From contig NZ_UUOC01000051.1 in assembly GCF_900590755.1 (NCBI RefSeq), positions 1 through 64,000 on the forward strand: DNA of 64,000 nucleotides, in the 5' to 3' direction. Positions 1 to 9,553 of this stretch are shown here, in pieces; positions within the stretch are counted from its first letter, which is position 1, and the number at the start of each line of letters is the position of its first letter. Source of the DNA: Pseudomonas viridiflava. Its GTDB lineage: Bacteria; Pseudomonadota; Gammaproteobacteria; Pseudomonadales; Pseudomonadaceae. Both the position numbers and the translations under genes were made by a program. The notes below the pieces were generated by a model, which worked only from the letters and a program-made list of their open reading frames with translations, was not told the DNA's origin and ran no database searches.

Positions 1-3000
1 GCAACCCAATCCCGCTGTCCTTGATCATGTAGCTCAAGCGATCCTGTGGATACGCCGGGTCGAGCGGCACGTAAGCCCCGCCAGCCTTGAGGATCGCCAG
101 CAGGCCAACGATCATTTCCAGCCCACGGTCCACCGCCAGCCCTACCCGTACCTCAGGGCCAACGCCGCGAGCGATCAATTGATGGGCTATTTGGTTGGCT
201 TGTTGATTCAGCTCGGCATAGGTCATTTCCTCGCCATCAAAACTCAGAGCGATGGCATCCGGCGAACGCTCTACCTGAGCCTCGATGCGCTGGGCAAGAC
301 TGTGTTCGACATCGAAGCAAAGCCGGGCCGGGTTCCATTCCGCCAGCGCCGCAACCCGGTCGCCAATCGTCAGTTCAGCCAGTGGGCGCTCGACGTGTTC
401 GCACAACTCAATCAACACCTGCAACGTCTGCCCGGCAATTGCTTCAATCACCGCCTCGCTGAACTGCTGCTGATCATGATTGAAGCGCAGGGCCAGGCGA
501 TCACTGGCATTGATGATCAGGGTCAGCGGGTAGTTGGTCTGTTCGTGGCTGCTGATGTTGTCGAACTGCAAACCCTCGGGCGCGCCTTGCTCCAGTGCCT
601 CGGCAATCGGGTAGTTTTCGAACACCAGCAAGGTGTCGAACAACGCTTCCCCGGCATGCCCGGCCCAGCGTTGCACGTCCGCCAGGGCGCTGTGTTCGTG
701 TTCGCGCAGGTTGAGGTTCTGGGCCTGCAAACCTTGCAGCCATTGGCTGACGATAAGCTCCGGTCGCAGGGTGCAGACCACCGGCAGGGTGTTGATGAAC
801 AGGCCGACCTGTTGCTCGATGCCGCGAATTTCAGTCGGGCGGCCCGCCACCGTCGCGCCGAAGCAGACGCTTTGCTGACCGGTATAGCGTTGCAGGATCA
901 GCGCCCACGCACCTTGCAGTAGCGTATTGAGGGTTACTTTCTGCTGGCGGGCGAATTGGTTGAGCGCCTGGGTCTGTGCGGGGTTCAGCTCCACGCTGTA
1001 ATCCCCATTACCGTGCTGCGCATCGCCCTCAGGCAACAGGCTGCGGGCCAGCAGGTTGGGCTCGTCCAGCGCCTTGAATTGACCAGTCCAGAACGCTTCG
1101 CTGGCGGCTTGATCCTGTTTTTGCAGCCAGTCGATGTAGGTGCGATAACGGCCCTGCTGACTCTCGATCAGTTGACCGCTGTAACGCTGCAGCACTTCCC
1201 CCAGCAACTGCGAGGTGCTCCAGCCATCCATGAGGATGTGATGGTGGGTGAGGATCAGGTGATGACGATTGGCTGCGGTGCGCACGGCGATCAGGTGCAG
1301 CAGCGGCGCATGATTCAGATCGAAACCACGTCGCAACTCGTCCGCCGCCAGATCGTCCAGCGCCTGTTTCTGATCCGTTGAGGTTTGCCAGTCGAGCAAT
1401 GTAAACGGCATCTTCAGATGGCTATGCACCACTTGCAGCGGCTGCTCCAGCTCGCCTTGCCAGATGAAGCTGGTGCGCAGGATGTCGTGGCGATCCAGCA
1501 CCGCCTGCCAGGCCTGACGGAAACGCTCCGGGTCCAGGCCGCTGACGTCCAGACGCATCTGGTTCAGGTAATTGCCAGCTGCCTGTTCATGCAGGGTGTG
1601 GAAGAGCATGCCCTGCTGCATCGGCGCCAGCGGGTAGATGTCCTGAATCTGCCGAGGGTCCAGGGGCAGGGCGTCCAGTTGGCTCTGGCTGATGCGCGCC
1701 AGAGGGAAGTCCGCCGGAGTGACACCTTGATGATCGACGCAGTGCTCGATCAACAGGCGCAGTTCATTTGCGTATTCGTCAGCCAGACCTTGGATCAACG
1801 CCTGATCGAACATGTCCCGGCTGAAGGTCCAGCCGACGTTCAATTCGCCGCTATAGACCCGCCCGTTGAGGGTCAGCCAGTTGCCCAGCGGCGCGTCCGG
1901 ACTTTGCTCGGGGCCAGCGTTTTCAGTGGCGGGGGTGAACAGGGCTTCGCCACCCGTTCCGAAGCTGCTATCGAACTGCCCCAGATAATTGAAGGTAATC
2001 CGCGGGGTCGGCAACTGGCTCAGCAGTTGACGATCAGCGTCATGCCCCAGATAGCGCAGCACGCCAAAACCGATGCCTTTGTTGGGCACGGCGCGCAGTT
2101 GTTGTTTGACGGCCTTGATGGATTCGCCGATGCCCTGCGCGGGTTGCAGCTTCACCGGGTACAGCGTCGTGAACCAGCCGACACTGCGGCTCAGGTCGAT
2201 GTCCTGGAACAGATCTTCGCGGCCATGGCCTTCCAGTTGAATCGCCACATTTGAGCCTTGCTTCCAACGCACCAGCACCCTGCTGAGCGCGGTCAGCAGC
2301 AGGTCGTTGATCTGGGTGCGATAGGCCGCCGGGGATTCTTGCAGCAGGCGACGAGTCAGTTCCCGATCCAGACGAGTCTGCACGGTTGTCGCCAGGGCAT
2401 TGCTCAGCAGGGCATCGATTTTTGCGCCGGGCAGGTCTCCGGTTTCGCCTTGCAGCTGTTGCTGCCAGTAACCTGCTTCGGCTTGCAATGCTTCGCTGTG
2501 AGCGAGGCGTTGCAAGCTTTGGCTCCAGTCCTGCAACGAATTGCTGCGGGCGGGCAATGACACAGGCTGACTGGCCTGGAGTTGCAAGTACGCGCTTTGC
2601 AGGTCATCAAACAGCACCCGCCAGGAAACCCCATCCACCACCAGATGATGGATTACCAGCAGCAGGCGCTGGCCGCCATCCGCCATGCTGACCAGCACCG
2701 CGCGCAGCAACGGACCTTCTTGCAGATTCAGGCTGCGTTGCGCCTCGTTGCCCAATTGCTCCAGTTCGGCGGGGTCGTTGATCTGCGCTTGCCACAGAGA
2801 AAAATGGCTTTGCTCAATGTCCTGATACGTGGCCGTCCAGCCTTGCGCGTGCTTGGTGAAGTTCAGGCGCAGGGCGTCATGCTGCTCAAGCAGGGCGCGA
2901 AGAGCTTGGGCCAGCAGCCCGGCATCCAGGGTTTTGCCGGACTTGAGCAACACCGACTGATTCCAGTGCTGGCGCTGCTCGATGTCCATCTCGAAAAACA

Positions 3001-6000
3001 GTTGTTGAATGGGCAGCAGCAACACCGAACCTTGGGCTGGGCCGTGTGCGATCTGCGGAGTTTCGTCGCTGATCCGCGCCACACTGGCCAGATGCTGGAT
3101 AGTCTGGTGTTCGAACAGCTCTTTGGGGGTGAAGGCGATGCCTGCCTGACGGGCGCGGCTGACCAGTTGAATCGAGATGATCGAGTCGCCGCCCAGGTCG
3201 AAAAAGTTATCAGTGATGCCGATCGAATCTCGCTTGAGCACGTCCTGCCAGAGCGTCGCCAGCTGTTGCTGAATCGGGTTTTGCGGCGCGACCCAGGCGT
3301 TATGCCGGTGGCTGGCATCCGGCGCGGGCAGGGCTTTGCGATCCAGCTTGCCGTTGGCGCTCAGCGGCATGCGCTCCAGAAACAGCCACTGGCCGGGCAC
3401 CATGTAATCCGGAAGATGCTGCGCCAGGCGCGTCTTGATCGACGCCTGCAATGCGGCATGTTGAATGGTTTCCGCTGGCTGCACCGGGACCACATAACCC
3501 ACCAGTTGCTGGTCGAGGGCGATGACCACTGCTTCGCGCACATCCGGCAATTGCAGCAGTTGATTTTCGATTTCCCCCAGCTCGATACGCAGGCCGCGAA
3601 TCTTCACTTGGTGGTCGATGCGGCCGCGATATTCGATGACGCCATCCGCGCGATAACTGGCCAGATCGCCAGTGCGATACAGCCGCTCCCCCTCACCAAA
3701 CGGACTGGTCACGAAACGCTCGGCAGTCAATGCTGGTCGGCGGTGATAACCACGGGCCAGACCAGTGCCGCTCAGGAACAGCTCGCCGATCACCCCTGGC
3801 GGTACGGGTTGCAAACGGGCGTCGAGGATGTAGGTCGCCAGATTGGCAATCGGCTCACCGATGGGCACGCTGTCGGCGCCTTCCGGGCGGCAGGTCCAAT
3901 GGGTCACGTCGATCGCCGCTTCGGTGGGGCCGTACAGGTTGTACAGCGCCGCTGTCGGCAGTTTCTCGAAGACTTGCTGCTGGGTGTCCACCCGCAAGGC
4001 TTCGCCGCTGCAGATGATGCGTTTGAGGCCCGTGCAACTGCCCGCGTCAGGGTCCAGCAGGAAGGCTTGCAGCATCGACGGCACAAAATGCAGGGTGCTG
4101 ACCTGATGGTTTTGAATCAACTGAATGAGCCGCGCCGGGTCCCGATGATCCCCCGGCAGCGCCATGGCCAGTCTTGCGCCGCTGAGCAATGGCCAGAAAA
4201 ACTCCCACACTGATACGTCGAAGCTGAACGGGGTTTTTTGCAGCACGGTGTCGCTGCTGCCCAGTGCATAGGCCTGTTGCATCCAGCACAGGCGGTTGGT
4301 CAGGGCACGATGGCGATTGCCCGCGCCCTTGGGCTGGCCGGTGGAGCCTGAGGTGTAAATCACATAGGCGAGGTTTTCCGCCGCGATGTCCACTTCAGGG
4401 TTGGACGCCGGATAGCTCGAAAGGTCGAGCGCATCCAGGCACAGGGTGTTCAGGGTCGCCGGCAGCGGCAAGTGATCGCGCAGGTTGCCTTGGGTCAGCA
4501 ACAACTGAATACCGCTGTCCTTGATCATGTAGGCCAGCCGTTCCTGGGGGTATTCCGGGTCGAGCGGTACATAAGCGCCACCGGCCTTGAGGATGGCCAG
4601 CAGACCGACGACCATTTCCACACTGCGCTCGACGGCTATACCCACCAGGGTTTCAGGGCCGACGCCTAGCCCGATGAGCGTGTGGGCCAGCTGATTGGCC
4701 TGGCTGTTGAGCTGCTCGTAACTCAGCTGACGGTCGCTGAAGAGCAGGGCGCTGGCATGGGGCGTGCGTTGTGCCTGTTGCTCGATGAGCCGATGCACCG
4801 GCTCGTCGAGGGGGTAGTCGACTTGAGTGGCGTTCCATTGCTGCTGGGTGTGCAGCTCGTCGGGGCTGAGCATCGCCAGCTCGCCGATGGGCTGGGTCGG
4901 ATCTTCCACCAACGCCTGCAACAGATTCTGCCAATGCCCGGCCAGACGCGCGATGGTCTCGGGTGCGAACAGCTCGGCGCGATATTCGAACTCGGCGTGG
5001 ATGGCGGTGCGTGAATAGCTGACGTCCAGGCTGAGATCGAACTTGGCCTGCGCCAACGCGATGGGCAGGGCCGTCAGTTGCAGCTCCCCCAGATGCAGCG
5101 CGGTCTCAGCCGGTGCTGCGACGCGCCAGTTGAACAAAGTCTGGAACAGCGGATTGGCCTGGCTGCTGCGTTGCAGGTTGAGGCGATCCAGCAGCAGTTC
5201 GATGGGATAGTCGGCGTGCTCAAGTGCCGCCAATGAAGTCTGGCGCAACCCTTGAAGAAACTCGCTGCCCGGCTGATCGGCGTCGATGCGGGCGCGGTAG
5301 ATCTGGCTGCTGACAAAGAAACCCACCAGTTCCTGAGTGGCGCCCTGGTTACGGGTGGCATTGGGCACGCCAACGGTAAAGTCGCGCTGGCCGCTGTAAC
5401 GGCCGAGCAGCAATTGCCACGCGCCCAGCAACACCACGAATGGCGTCACACCCAAGCGCTGACACAGGGTGTTCAACGGGCCGTTCAGGTTGGATGGCAA
5501 CGTCAGCGGGTGCATGCCGAGGCTGTTGGTTTTCACGGTGCTGGCTGGGAAATCCGTTGGCAAGGCCAGGGTCGGTAGCTCATTGCCCAGATAGTCCTGC
5601 CAATAATCGGCGGCCTGATCGTGAGCGTTGCTGTGCACATATTCTTCGCGCTGCCAGCGGGCGTAGTCGCGGTACTGAATGCTCGGCCGCTCCAGCGGGG
5701 TCGGGTCGCCCACTGCCAGACGCTGACAGGCGCGGGTCAGATCCTTGGTGAGAATCGGGTTGGACCAGGCGTCTGAGACGATGTGATGCAGATTGAGAAG
5801 CAGCACGTGTTCCTGTTCAGCGACCTTGATCAGCGTGGCGCGAATCAGTGGGGCCTGGCTAAGATCGAAGGCCTGTGCGGCTTCGGCGGCCAGCAATGCG
5901 GCAAGCTCGTCGGCACTGCTCGCCTCAATCTGGTTGAGGGTCAGCTGTGCTGCGTGATCGACGATCTGCTGCGGCACGCCGTCCACTTCAGCAAAGCGCG

Positions 6001-6271
6001 TACGCAGGATGTCATGGCGGTCCACGACCTTTTGCAGGGCCCGCTCCAGCAATGCCGCATCCAGCGGACCCTTGATCGACAGCGCCCGAGGCAGGTTGTA
6101 GGCGGCGCTGTCCGGGGTGAACTGCTGCAACAACCACAAACGCTGCTGGGCGAAGGAGAGCGCTCCGGGACCTGTGGCCGAACCGGCACTGATCCCATGG
6201 CCGGTGCCTTCTTCATCAGCCAGAAGCAACGCCAGCAGGTCGTGGTCGGATTGTTGATTGGTTTGATTCAT
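1..6271 (-). CDS. Pyoverdine non-ribosomal peptide synthetase, C-A-T-E-C-A..., C-terminus outside window
   Basis: Large NRPS subunit, read on the minus strand from ATG at 6271; about 2090 residues are visible and the gene runs off the left edge. Domains in order: an LCL-type condensation domain (about residues 35-470, HHIVSDAW near 160), adenylation (about 500-985, TSGSTGQPKG near 635, GPTEAA near 780), carrier protein with LGGDSI near 1028, epimerisation (about 1090-1510, HHLVVDGVSW near 1205), a second condensation domain of the type that follows epimerisation (PLAPMQQGM near 1548, HHHILMDGW near 1676), and the start of a second adenylation domain. Read by eye, the ten specificity positions of the first A domain are D,V,W,H,I,S,L,I,D,K, one change from the usual serine code, so this module probably adds D-Ser. 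It lies downstream of pvdE and has its own PvdS box. Pyoverdine is inferred from context. Confidence 0.95.
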   Translation of the reverse strand, partial: MNQTNQQSDHDLLALLLADEEGTGHGISAGSATGPGALSFAQQRLWLLQQFTPDSAAYNLPRALSIKGPLDAALLERALQKVVDRHDILRTRFAEVDGVPQQIVDHAAQLTLNQIEASSADELAALLAAEAAQAFDLSQAPLIRATLIKVAEQEHVLLLNLHHIVSDAWSNPILTKDLTRACQRLAVGDPTPLERPSIQYRDYARWQREEYVHSNAHDQAADYWQDYLGNELPTLALPTDFPASTVKTNSLGMHPLTLPSNLNGPLNTLCQRLGVTPFVVLLGAWQLLLGRYSGQRDFTVGVPNATRNQGATQELVGFFVSSQIYRARIDADQPGSEFLQGLRQTSLAALEHADYPIELLLDRLNLQRSSQANPLFQTLFNWRVAAPAETALHLGELQLTALPIALAQAKFDLSLDVSYSRTAIHAEFEYRAELFAPETIARLAGHWQNLLQALVEDPTQPIGELAMLSPDELHTQQQWNATQVDYPLDEPVHRLIEQQAQRTPHASALLFSDRQLSYEQLNSQANQLAHTLIGLGVGPETLVGIAVERSVEMVVGLLAILKAGGAYVPLDPEYPQERLAYMIKDSGIQLLLTQGNLRDHLPLPATLNTLCLDALDLSSYPASNPEVDIAAENLAYVIYTSGSTGQPKGAGNRHRALTNRLCWMQQAYALGSSDTVLQKTPFSFDVSVWEFFWPLLSGARLAMALPGDHRDPARLIQLIQNHQVSTLHFVPSMLQAFLLDPDAGSCTGLKRIICSGEALRVDTQQQVFEKLPTAALYNLYGPTEAAIDVTHWTCRPEGADSVPIGEPIANLATYILDARLQPVPPGVIGELFLSGTGLARGYHRRPALTAERFVTSPFGEGERLYRTGDLASYRADGVIEYRGRIDHQVKIRGLRIELGEIENQLLQLPDVREAVVIALDQQLVGYVVPVQPAETIQHAALQASIKTRLAQHLPDYMVPGQWLFLERMPLSANGKLDRKALPAPDASHRHNAWVAPQNPIQQQLATLWQDVLKRDSIGITDNFFDLGGDSIISIQLVSRARQAGIAFTPKELFEHQTIQHLASVARISDETPQIAHGPAQGSVLLLPIQQLFFEMDIEQRQHWNQSVLLKSGKTLDAGLLAQALRALLEQHDALRLNFTKHAQGWTATYQDIEQSHFSLWQAQINDPAELEQLGNEAQRSLNLQEGPLLRAVLVSMADGGQRLLLVIHHLVVDGVSWRVLFDDLQSAYLQLQASQPVSLPARSNSLQDWSQSLQRLAHSEALQAEAGYWQQQLQGETGDLPGAKIDALLSNALATTVQTRLDRELTRRLLQESPAAYRTQINDLLLTALSRVLVRWKQGSNVAIQLEGHGREDLFQDIDLSRSVGWFTTLYPVKLQPAQGIGESIKAVKQQLRAVPNKGIGFGVLRYLGHDADRQLLSQLPTPRITFNYLGQFDSSFGTGGEALFTPATENAGPEQSPDAPLGNWLTLNGRVYSGELNVGWTFSRDMFDQALIQGLADEYANELRLLIEHCVDHQGVTPADFPLARISQSQLDALPLDPRQIQDIYPLAPMQQGMLFHTLHEQAAGNYLNQMRLDVSGLDPERFRQAWQAVLDRHDILRTSFIWQGELEQPLQVVHSHLKMPFTLLDWQTSTDQKQALDDLAADELRRGFDLNHAPLLHLIAVRTAANRHHLILTHHHILMDGWSTSQLLGEVLQRYSGQLIESQQGRYRTYIDWLQKQDQAASEAFWTGQFKALDEPNLLARSLLPEGDAQHGNGDYSVELNPAQTQALNQFARQQKVTLNTLLQGAWALILQRYTGQQSVCFGATVAGRPTEIRGIEQQVGLFINTLPVVCTLRPELIVSQWLQGLQAQNLNLREHEHSALADVQRWAGHAGEALFDTLLVFENYPIAEALEQGAPEGLQFDNISSHEQTNYPLTLIINASDRLALRFNHDQQQFSEAVIEAIAGQTLQVLIELCEHVERPLAELTIGDRVAALAEWNPARLCFDVEHSLAQRIEAQVERSPDAIALSFDGEEMTYAELNQQANQIAHQLIARGVGPEVRVGLAVDRGLEMIVGLLAILKAGGAYVPLDPAYPQDRLSYMIKDSGIGL

Positions 6272-6317
6272 GATCGCTCTCGTCGCCGTCGGCAGAGGAA
6301 TTGGCTTTGTCAGAAAG

Positions 6318-6341
6318 ACGAAGGGTGGCGGGGGAGATTTA
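6318..6341 (-). promoter_or_regulatory. PvdS iron-starvation box upstream of the NRPS
   Basis: On the minus strand the sequence reads TAAAT, 16 bases, CGT, the known recognition pattern of the extracytoplasmic sigma factor PvdS. It ends about 46 bases before the NRPS start codon. Confidence 0.8.
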
Positions 6342-6423
6342 GCAGGGATGGAGGCTAGGCGCGTTGTCTCGGGTGATGCAGCGATCTGTGGAAGATTCTA
6401 TGTTGGCCTGCAATACACATTCT

Positions 6424-6530
6424 TGTGGGACCGGCCGGGCGGCGCTCCGCTTTAGCCGGGAAGGCAGCATTTCAGACGATAAATATCGGGTGGATGTACT
6501 GGCCTCTTCCCGGCTGAAGCCGGTCCCACA
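6424..6530. repeat. REP inverted pair, family A (long-arm variant)
   Basis: Facing arms TGTGGGACCGG...AGCCGGGAAG and CTTCCCGGCTGAAGCCGGTCCCACA. The left arm carries the extra GGCGGCGCTCCGC segment also seen at 16366 and 46684. Lies between pvdE and the NRPS. Confidence 0.85.
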
Positions 6531-6543
6531 TGGACTGCACTTT

Positions 6544-8202
6544 TCAGCCGGTCGGCGCCAGCGCCCGCTCACTCACCACCTGCCCGGCTTGCATGCGCAC
6601 CAGTTGGTCGGCGACGTCGAAATAGCGGTCGTCGTGGGAGATGACGATGATGGTCTTGCCCAGGCGTTTCAGGTCCGGCAGCAGTTCGGTGTAGAAAATC
6701 CGCCGGAAGGTCGGGTCCTGATCGGCAGCCCATTCGTCGAACACCAGCACCGGGCGCTCGTCCAGCCAGGCGTTGACCAGCGCCAGACGCTTGCGCTGCC
6801 CGGTGGACAGGTCGGTGGTGGTGAACGCACCGTCTTTCACGCTGACTTTGTGGGCGATTTCCAGGCGTTCCAGGTAGCGGTTGGCATCGACGGGCAGCGC
6901 TTTGTCGTTGTGGATCAGATCGTCGAACAGGTAATAGTCGGCAAATACCGTGGTGAACATCTGCCGGTAATCATCCAGCCCCTTGGCATCCACTCGTTTG
7001 CCGTTGAGGTGGATGTCGCCCTGTTGCGGCGTGTACAGGCCCAGCAGCAGCTTGATCAGGGTGGTCTTGCCGCAACCATTTTCGCCGACGATAAACAGAA
7101 TCTCACCCGGTTCGATACTCAGATTGACCGGGCCGAGCTTGAACGGCTCGCTGCCTTCCACCGTCGGGAAGGCGTAATGCACGTCACGCAGTTCAAGGTG
7201 TTCCAGGGGCGGCGCTGGCTGATTGACTGGCTCCAGCAACAGATGCGGCTCCGGCGAGGAGAAACGCGCTGACAGATCGGCAATGCGGCGAAAGGCAATC
7301 TGCGCCCGGCCAACGATAGGCAAGTTGCCGATCAGGGTTTCCAGCGGGCCTTTCATGTACAGCAGCACCAGCACGAAGCCGCTCATGACGGCCGGATCAG
7401 GGCTGGGCCATAGGGTTTGCAGGGTGAGGGTGAGGCCGATGACCACGAAAAACAGCATCGAACCCAGGGCTTTGGCGATCACGAAAATATTGATCGAACG
7501 CACATGGGTGTCGCAGATGTGGTCAGCGGTGCCCTGAATGTTTTTGCTCAGCATGGCGTAGCGGCGCTGGCGGTGGATGCGAAGCTCTTTCGCACCTTCG
7601 GCAATCGCCGAGTAATGCTTTTGCAGATCGTCTTCGGCTTCACGGGCGGCAAAAAAGCCCTGGATGCCTTTGCTCTGGGCCACGAACTGCACCCCGCAAC
7701 CAATGCCGATGGCAAGCAGGGTGATCAGGAATATCGGCAGGGACAGCGTCGCCATGTAGCCCAGGCAGCCGATGATGATGGTCATGGAAATCGCCAGTGG
7801 GGAGAAGGCAAAAGCCAGATCGCTGATGGTGTCCACGTCTCGGGTCAACACCGGGATCAGGCGGTGGGTGCGGTAGCGTTCGATCTGTTCGATGGGCGCC
7901 GACAGTACCTTGGCGCCCAGGTCCTTGCGCAGTCTGGCAATGACTTTCTGGCCGACGTAATTGGTGCCGATATCGGCGGCGATGGTGCTCAGTAGAGCGA
8001 GCAGGCAGAGCCCGGCAAAGGCGATCACCACGCCACGGCTCATGCCGCCGTCACTGTGCAGCCCCTGATTGACCGTGGCCAGCAGCGCCGTAACGCTCAA
8101 GCCGCCGACAATGCCCAGCAGGACCGAGGTGATAACGATGGGTCGATAGGGCTTGAGCAGGCTCAAGAGTTCACGAAGGGCGCTGCGCGGTGCTGCAGTC
8201 AT
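6544..8202 (-). CDS. pvdE: PvdE, ABC exporter for the pyoverdine precursor
   Basis: A 552-residue fused ABC exporter of the SyrD/PvdE cyclic-peptide type. PvdE is known to move acylated ferribactin from cytoplasm to periplasm, where maturation occurs. The N-terminal half has hydrophobic segments (about residues 20-45, 60-80, 130-180, 245-285). The ATPase half has the Walker A motif VGENGCGKTT near 374, signature LSTGQRKRLAL and Walker B VLVFDEWAADQDP. The start has GAGG six bases upstream. It has its own PvdS box at 8246-8269. Length and motifs match the family. Confidence 0.95.
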   Translation of the reverse strand: MTAAPRSALRELLSLLKPYRPIVITSVLLGIVGGLSVTALLATVNQGLHSDGGMSRGVVIAFAGLCLLALLSTIAADIGTNYVGQKVIARLRKDLGAKVLSAPIEQIERYRTHRLIPVLTRDVDTISDLAFAFSPLAISMTIIIGCLGYMATLSLPIFLITLLAIGIGCGVQFVAQSKGIQGFFAAREAEDDLQKHYSAIAEGAKELRIHRQRRYAMLSKNIQGTADHICDTHVRSINIFVIAKALGSMLFFVVIGLTLTLQTLWPSPDPAVMSGFVLVLLYMKGPLETLIGNLPIVGRAQIAFRRIADLSARFSSPEPHLLLEPVNQPAPPLEHLELRDVHYAFPTVEGSEPFKLGPVNLSIEPGEILFIVGENGCGKTTLIKLLLGLYTPQQGDIHLNGKRVDAKGLDDYRQMFTTVFADYYLFDDLIHNDKALPVDANRYLERLEIAHKVSVKDGAFTTTDLSTGQRKRLALVNAWLDERPVLVFDEWAADQDPTFRRIFYTELLPDLKRLGKTIIVISHDDRYFDVADQLVRMQAGQVVSERALAPTG

Positions 8203-8245
8203 GGGCTACCTCGGTCGAGACAAAGACGGGTTGTCAGTGCAAGGA

Positions 8246-8269
8246 ACGAGTGATGGGGGAGGGGATTTA
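8246..8269 (-). promoter_or_regulatory. PvdS iron-starvation box upstream of pvdE
   Basis: Minus strand TAAAT, 16 bases, CGT. It ends 43 bases before the pvdE start codon. Confidence 0.8.
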
Positions 8270-8314
8270 GCGTGGATGTTGAGCTGTTGGTATGCCGAGC
8301 CTGAATGGGGATCT

Positions 8315-8385
8315 TGTAGGAGCTGCCGAAGGCTGCGAAGGCGGCATTCCTGACACACCGCCATTCGCAGCCGCAGCTCCTACAA
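8315..8385. repeat. REP inverted pair, family B
   Basis: Arms TGTAGGAGCTGCCGAAGGC and GCAGCCGCAGCTCCTACA face each other across about 25 bases, between pvdO and pvdE. The right arm differs slightly from the consensus TTCGGCAGCTCC. Confidence 0.85.
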
Positions 8386-8423
8386 GCCAGCTCTTACAGT
8401 TGGATTCTGCGAATACCCTGGCA

Positions 8424-9302
8424 TCAAAGCTCCCTTGCCACCCGGAACCCCAACCAATCCCCACGGCTGGTGGGCCACATGGTGTTGCGGTTGCCGGAGC
8501 GGGAGAAGATCGGCGCTTCGGTCCAGTCGTTGCCGCGGATGCGCTGGATGTCGCAGTTGCCGGTCAGCCAGGCGCTGCCGTCAGTGGGCGCGCCGACGTA
8601 GTCGTTGTTGCGGCAATCGGCGACCCATTCGTAGACGTTGCCGTGCATGTCATACACGCCGAACGCATTGGCCGGGTAGCTGCCCGCTGGCGAGGTATAG
8701 GTAAAGCCGTCTGCTGGTCCGTAGGTGTTGGCGTGTTTGGCGATGCTGTATTCCTTGCCCTCATCCATGGGGAACGGGAATGGCCCGGACGAACCCGCTC
8801 GGGCCGCATACTCGCGCTCGGACTCGCTGACCATGTGATAAACCTTGTCGGTTTTTTTCGATAGCCAGGCGACGTAGGCCTGGGCTTCCTTGTAGTCCAT
8901 GCACACCGCAGGCTGGCGGTCAGTGATGGCGTAGCGCGGTTTGCCCGCAATGCACTCGCGACCCGGGCGTTTGTCGCCATCGGGCATCTCGTAGCCGGTG
9001 TCTTTCACCCACTGATTCCACTCGCCCTGCAGAACCTGAAAACGGCTGATCGCAAAGGGCTTTTTGAAGGTCACCTCATGCAACGGGCCTTCGTCGTCCT
9101 GGCGACCGAGTTCGTCATCGGGGGTGCCCATGGTGAAGGTTCCAGCGGGCAGGACCACCAATTCCGGGCAGTCCTTGCAGTCTTTGAATACCGTGCCGGG
9201 TTTGCTATCGGCGGAGTTTGCATGGGCGATGGATGGGAGCAGTAAAGCCAGTACCGCCGCGCCAGCGAAGCCGATGATCTTGCGTAAAGCTGTTTTTTTC
9301 AT
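8424..9302 (-). CDS. pvdO: PvdO, periplasmic dihydropyoverdine oxidase (FGE-sulfatase fold)
   Basis: PvdO belongs to the formylglycine-generating-enzyme-like family and is known to oxidise dihydropyoverdine to pyoverdine in the periplasm, completing the chromophore. The 292-residue protein has a Sec signal peptide (MKKTALRKIIGF, hydrophobic to about residue 27, cleavage near AHANS), then FGE-family segments: LPAGTFTMGTPDDE, AYVAWLSKKT, AFGVYDMHGNVYEWVADC and the closing DWLGFRVAREL. I chose the ATG at 9302 rather than 9320 because CGAG lies 6-9 bases upstream and the signal peptide then begins correctly. No PvdS box is seen just upstream, so it is probably transcribed with pvdM. Confidence 0.92.
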   Translation of the reverse strand: MKKTALRKIIGFAGAAVLALLLPSIAHANSADSKPGTVFKDCKDCPELVVLPAGTFTMGTPDDELGRQDDEGPLHEVTFKKPFAISRFQVLQGEWNQWVKDTGYEMPDGDKRPGRECIAGKPRYAITDRQPAVCMDYKEAQAYVAWLSKKTDKVYHMVSESEREYAARAGSSGPFPFPMDEGKEYSIAKHANTYGPADGFTYTSPAGSYPANAFGVYDMHGNVYEWVADCRNNDYVGAPTDGSAWLTGNCDIQRIRGNDWTEAPIFSRSGNRNTMWPTSRGDWLGFRVAREL

Positions 9303-9418
9303 GGAGGTCTCGTCACACAAGGAAATCGTTGGAAATTGGATTTCTGTTTGCAGGCTTCACATCGCGCTGGCGGGTCCCCTGTTGGAGATTCTATTTTGCC
9401 CTGCGATGCGCATCTCTC

Positions 9419-9509
9419 GTGGGACCGGCTTTAGCCGGGAAGAGGCCAGTACATTCACTGCATATCGCCTTAATGAAATACTGCCTTCCGGGCTAAAGAC
9501 GGTCCCACG
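9419..9509. repeat. REP inverted pair, family A, at the pvdM-pvdO junction
   Basis: Arms GTGGGACCGGCTTTAGCCGG and CTTCCGGGCTAAAGACGGTCCCAC. It sits where pvdN is found in many pseudomonads. Confidence 0.85.
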
Positions 9510-9553
9510 GTTAATAGAATCTCCTGCAGGCAGTCGTTGTCGGTTCGGGTTTA

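Noticed and set aside
179..4213. Several long plus-strand reading frames (for example 2582-4213 and 1385-2254).
   Set aside because: They are antisense to a continuous NRPS on the minus strand with clear domain motifs; the translated plus-strand proteins show no family features.
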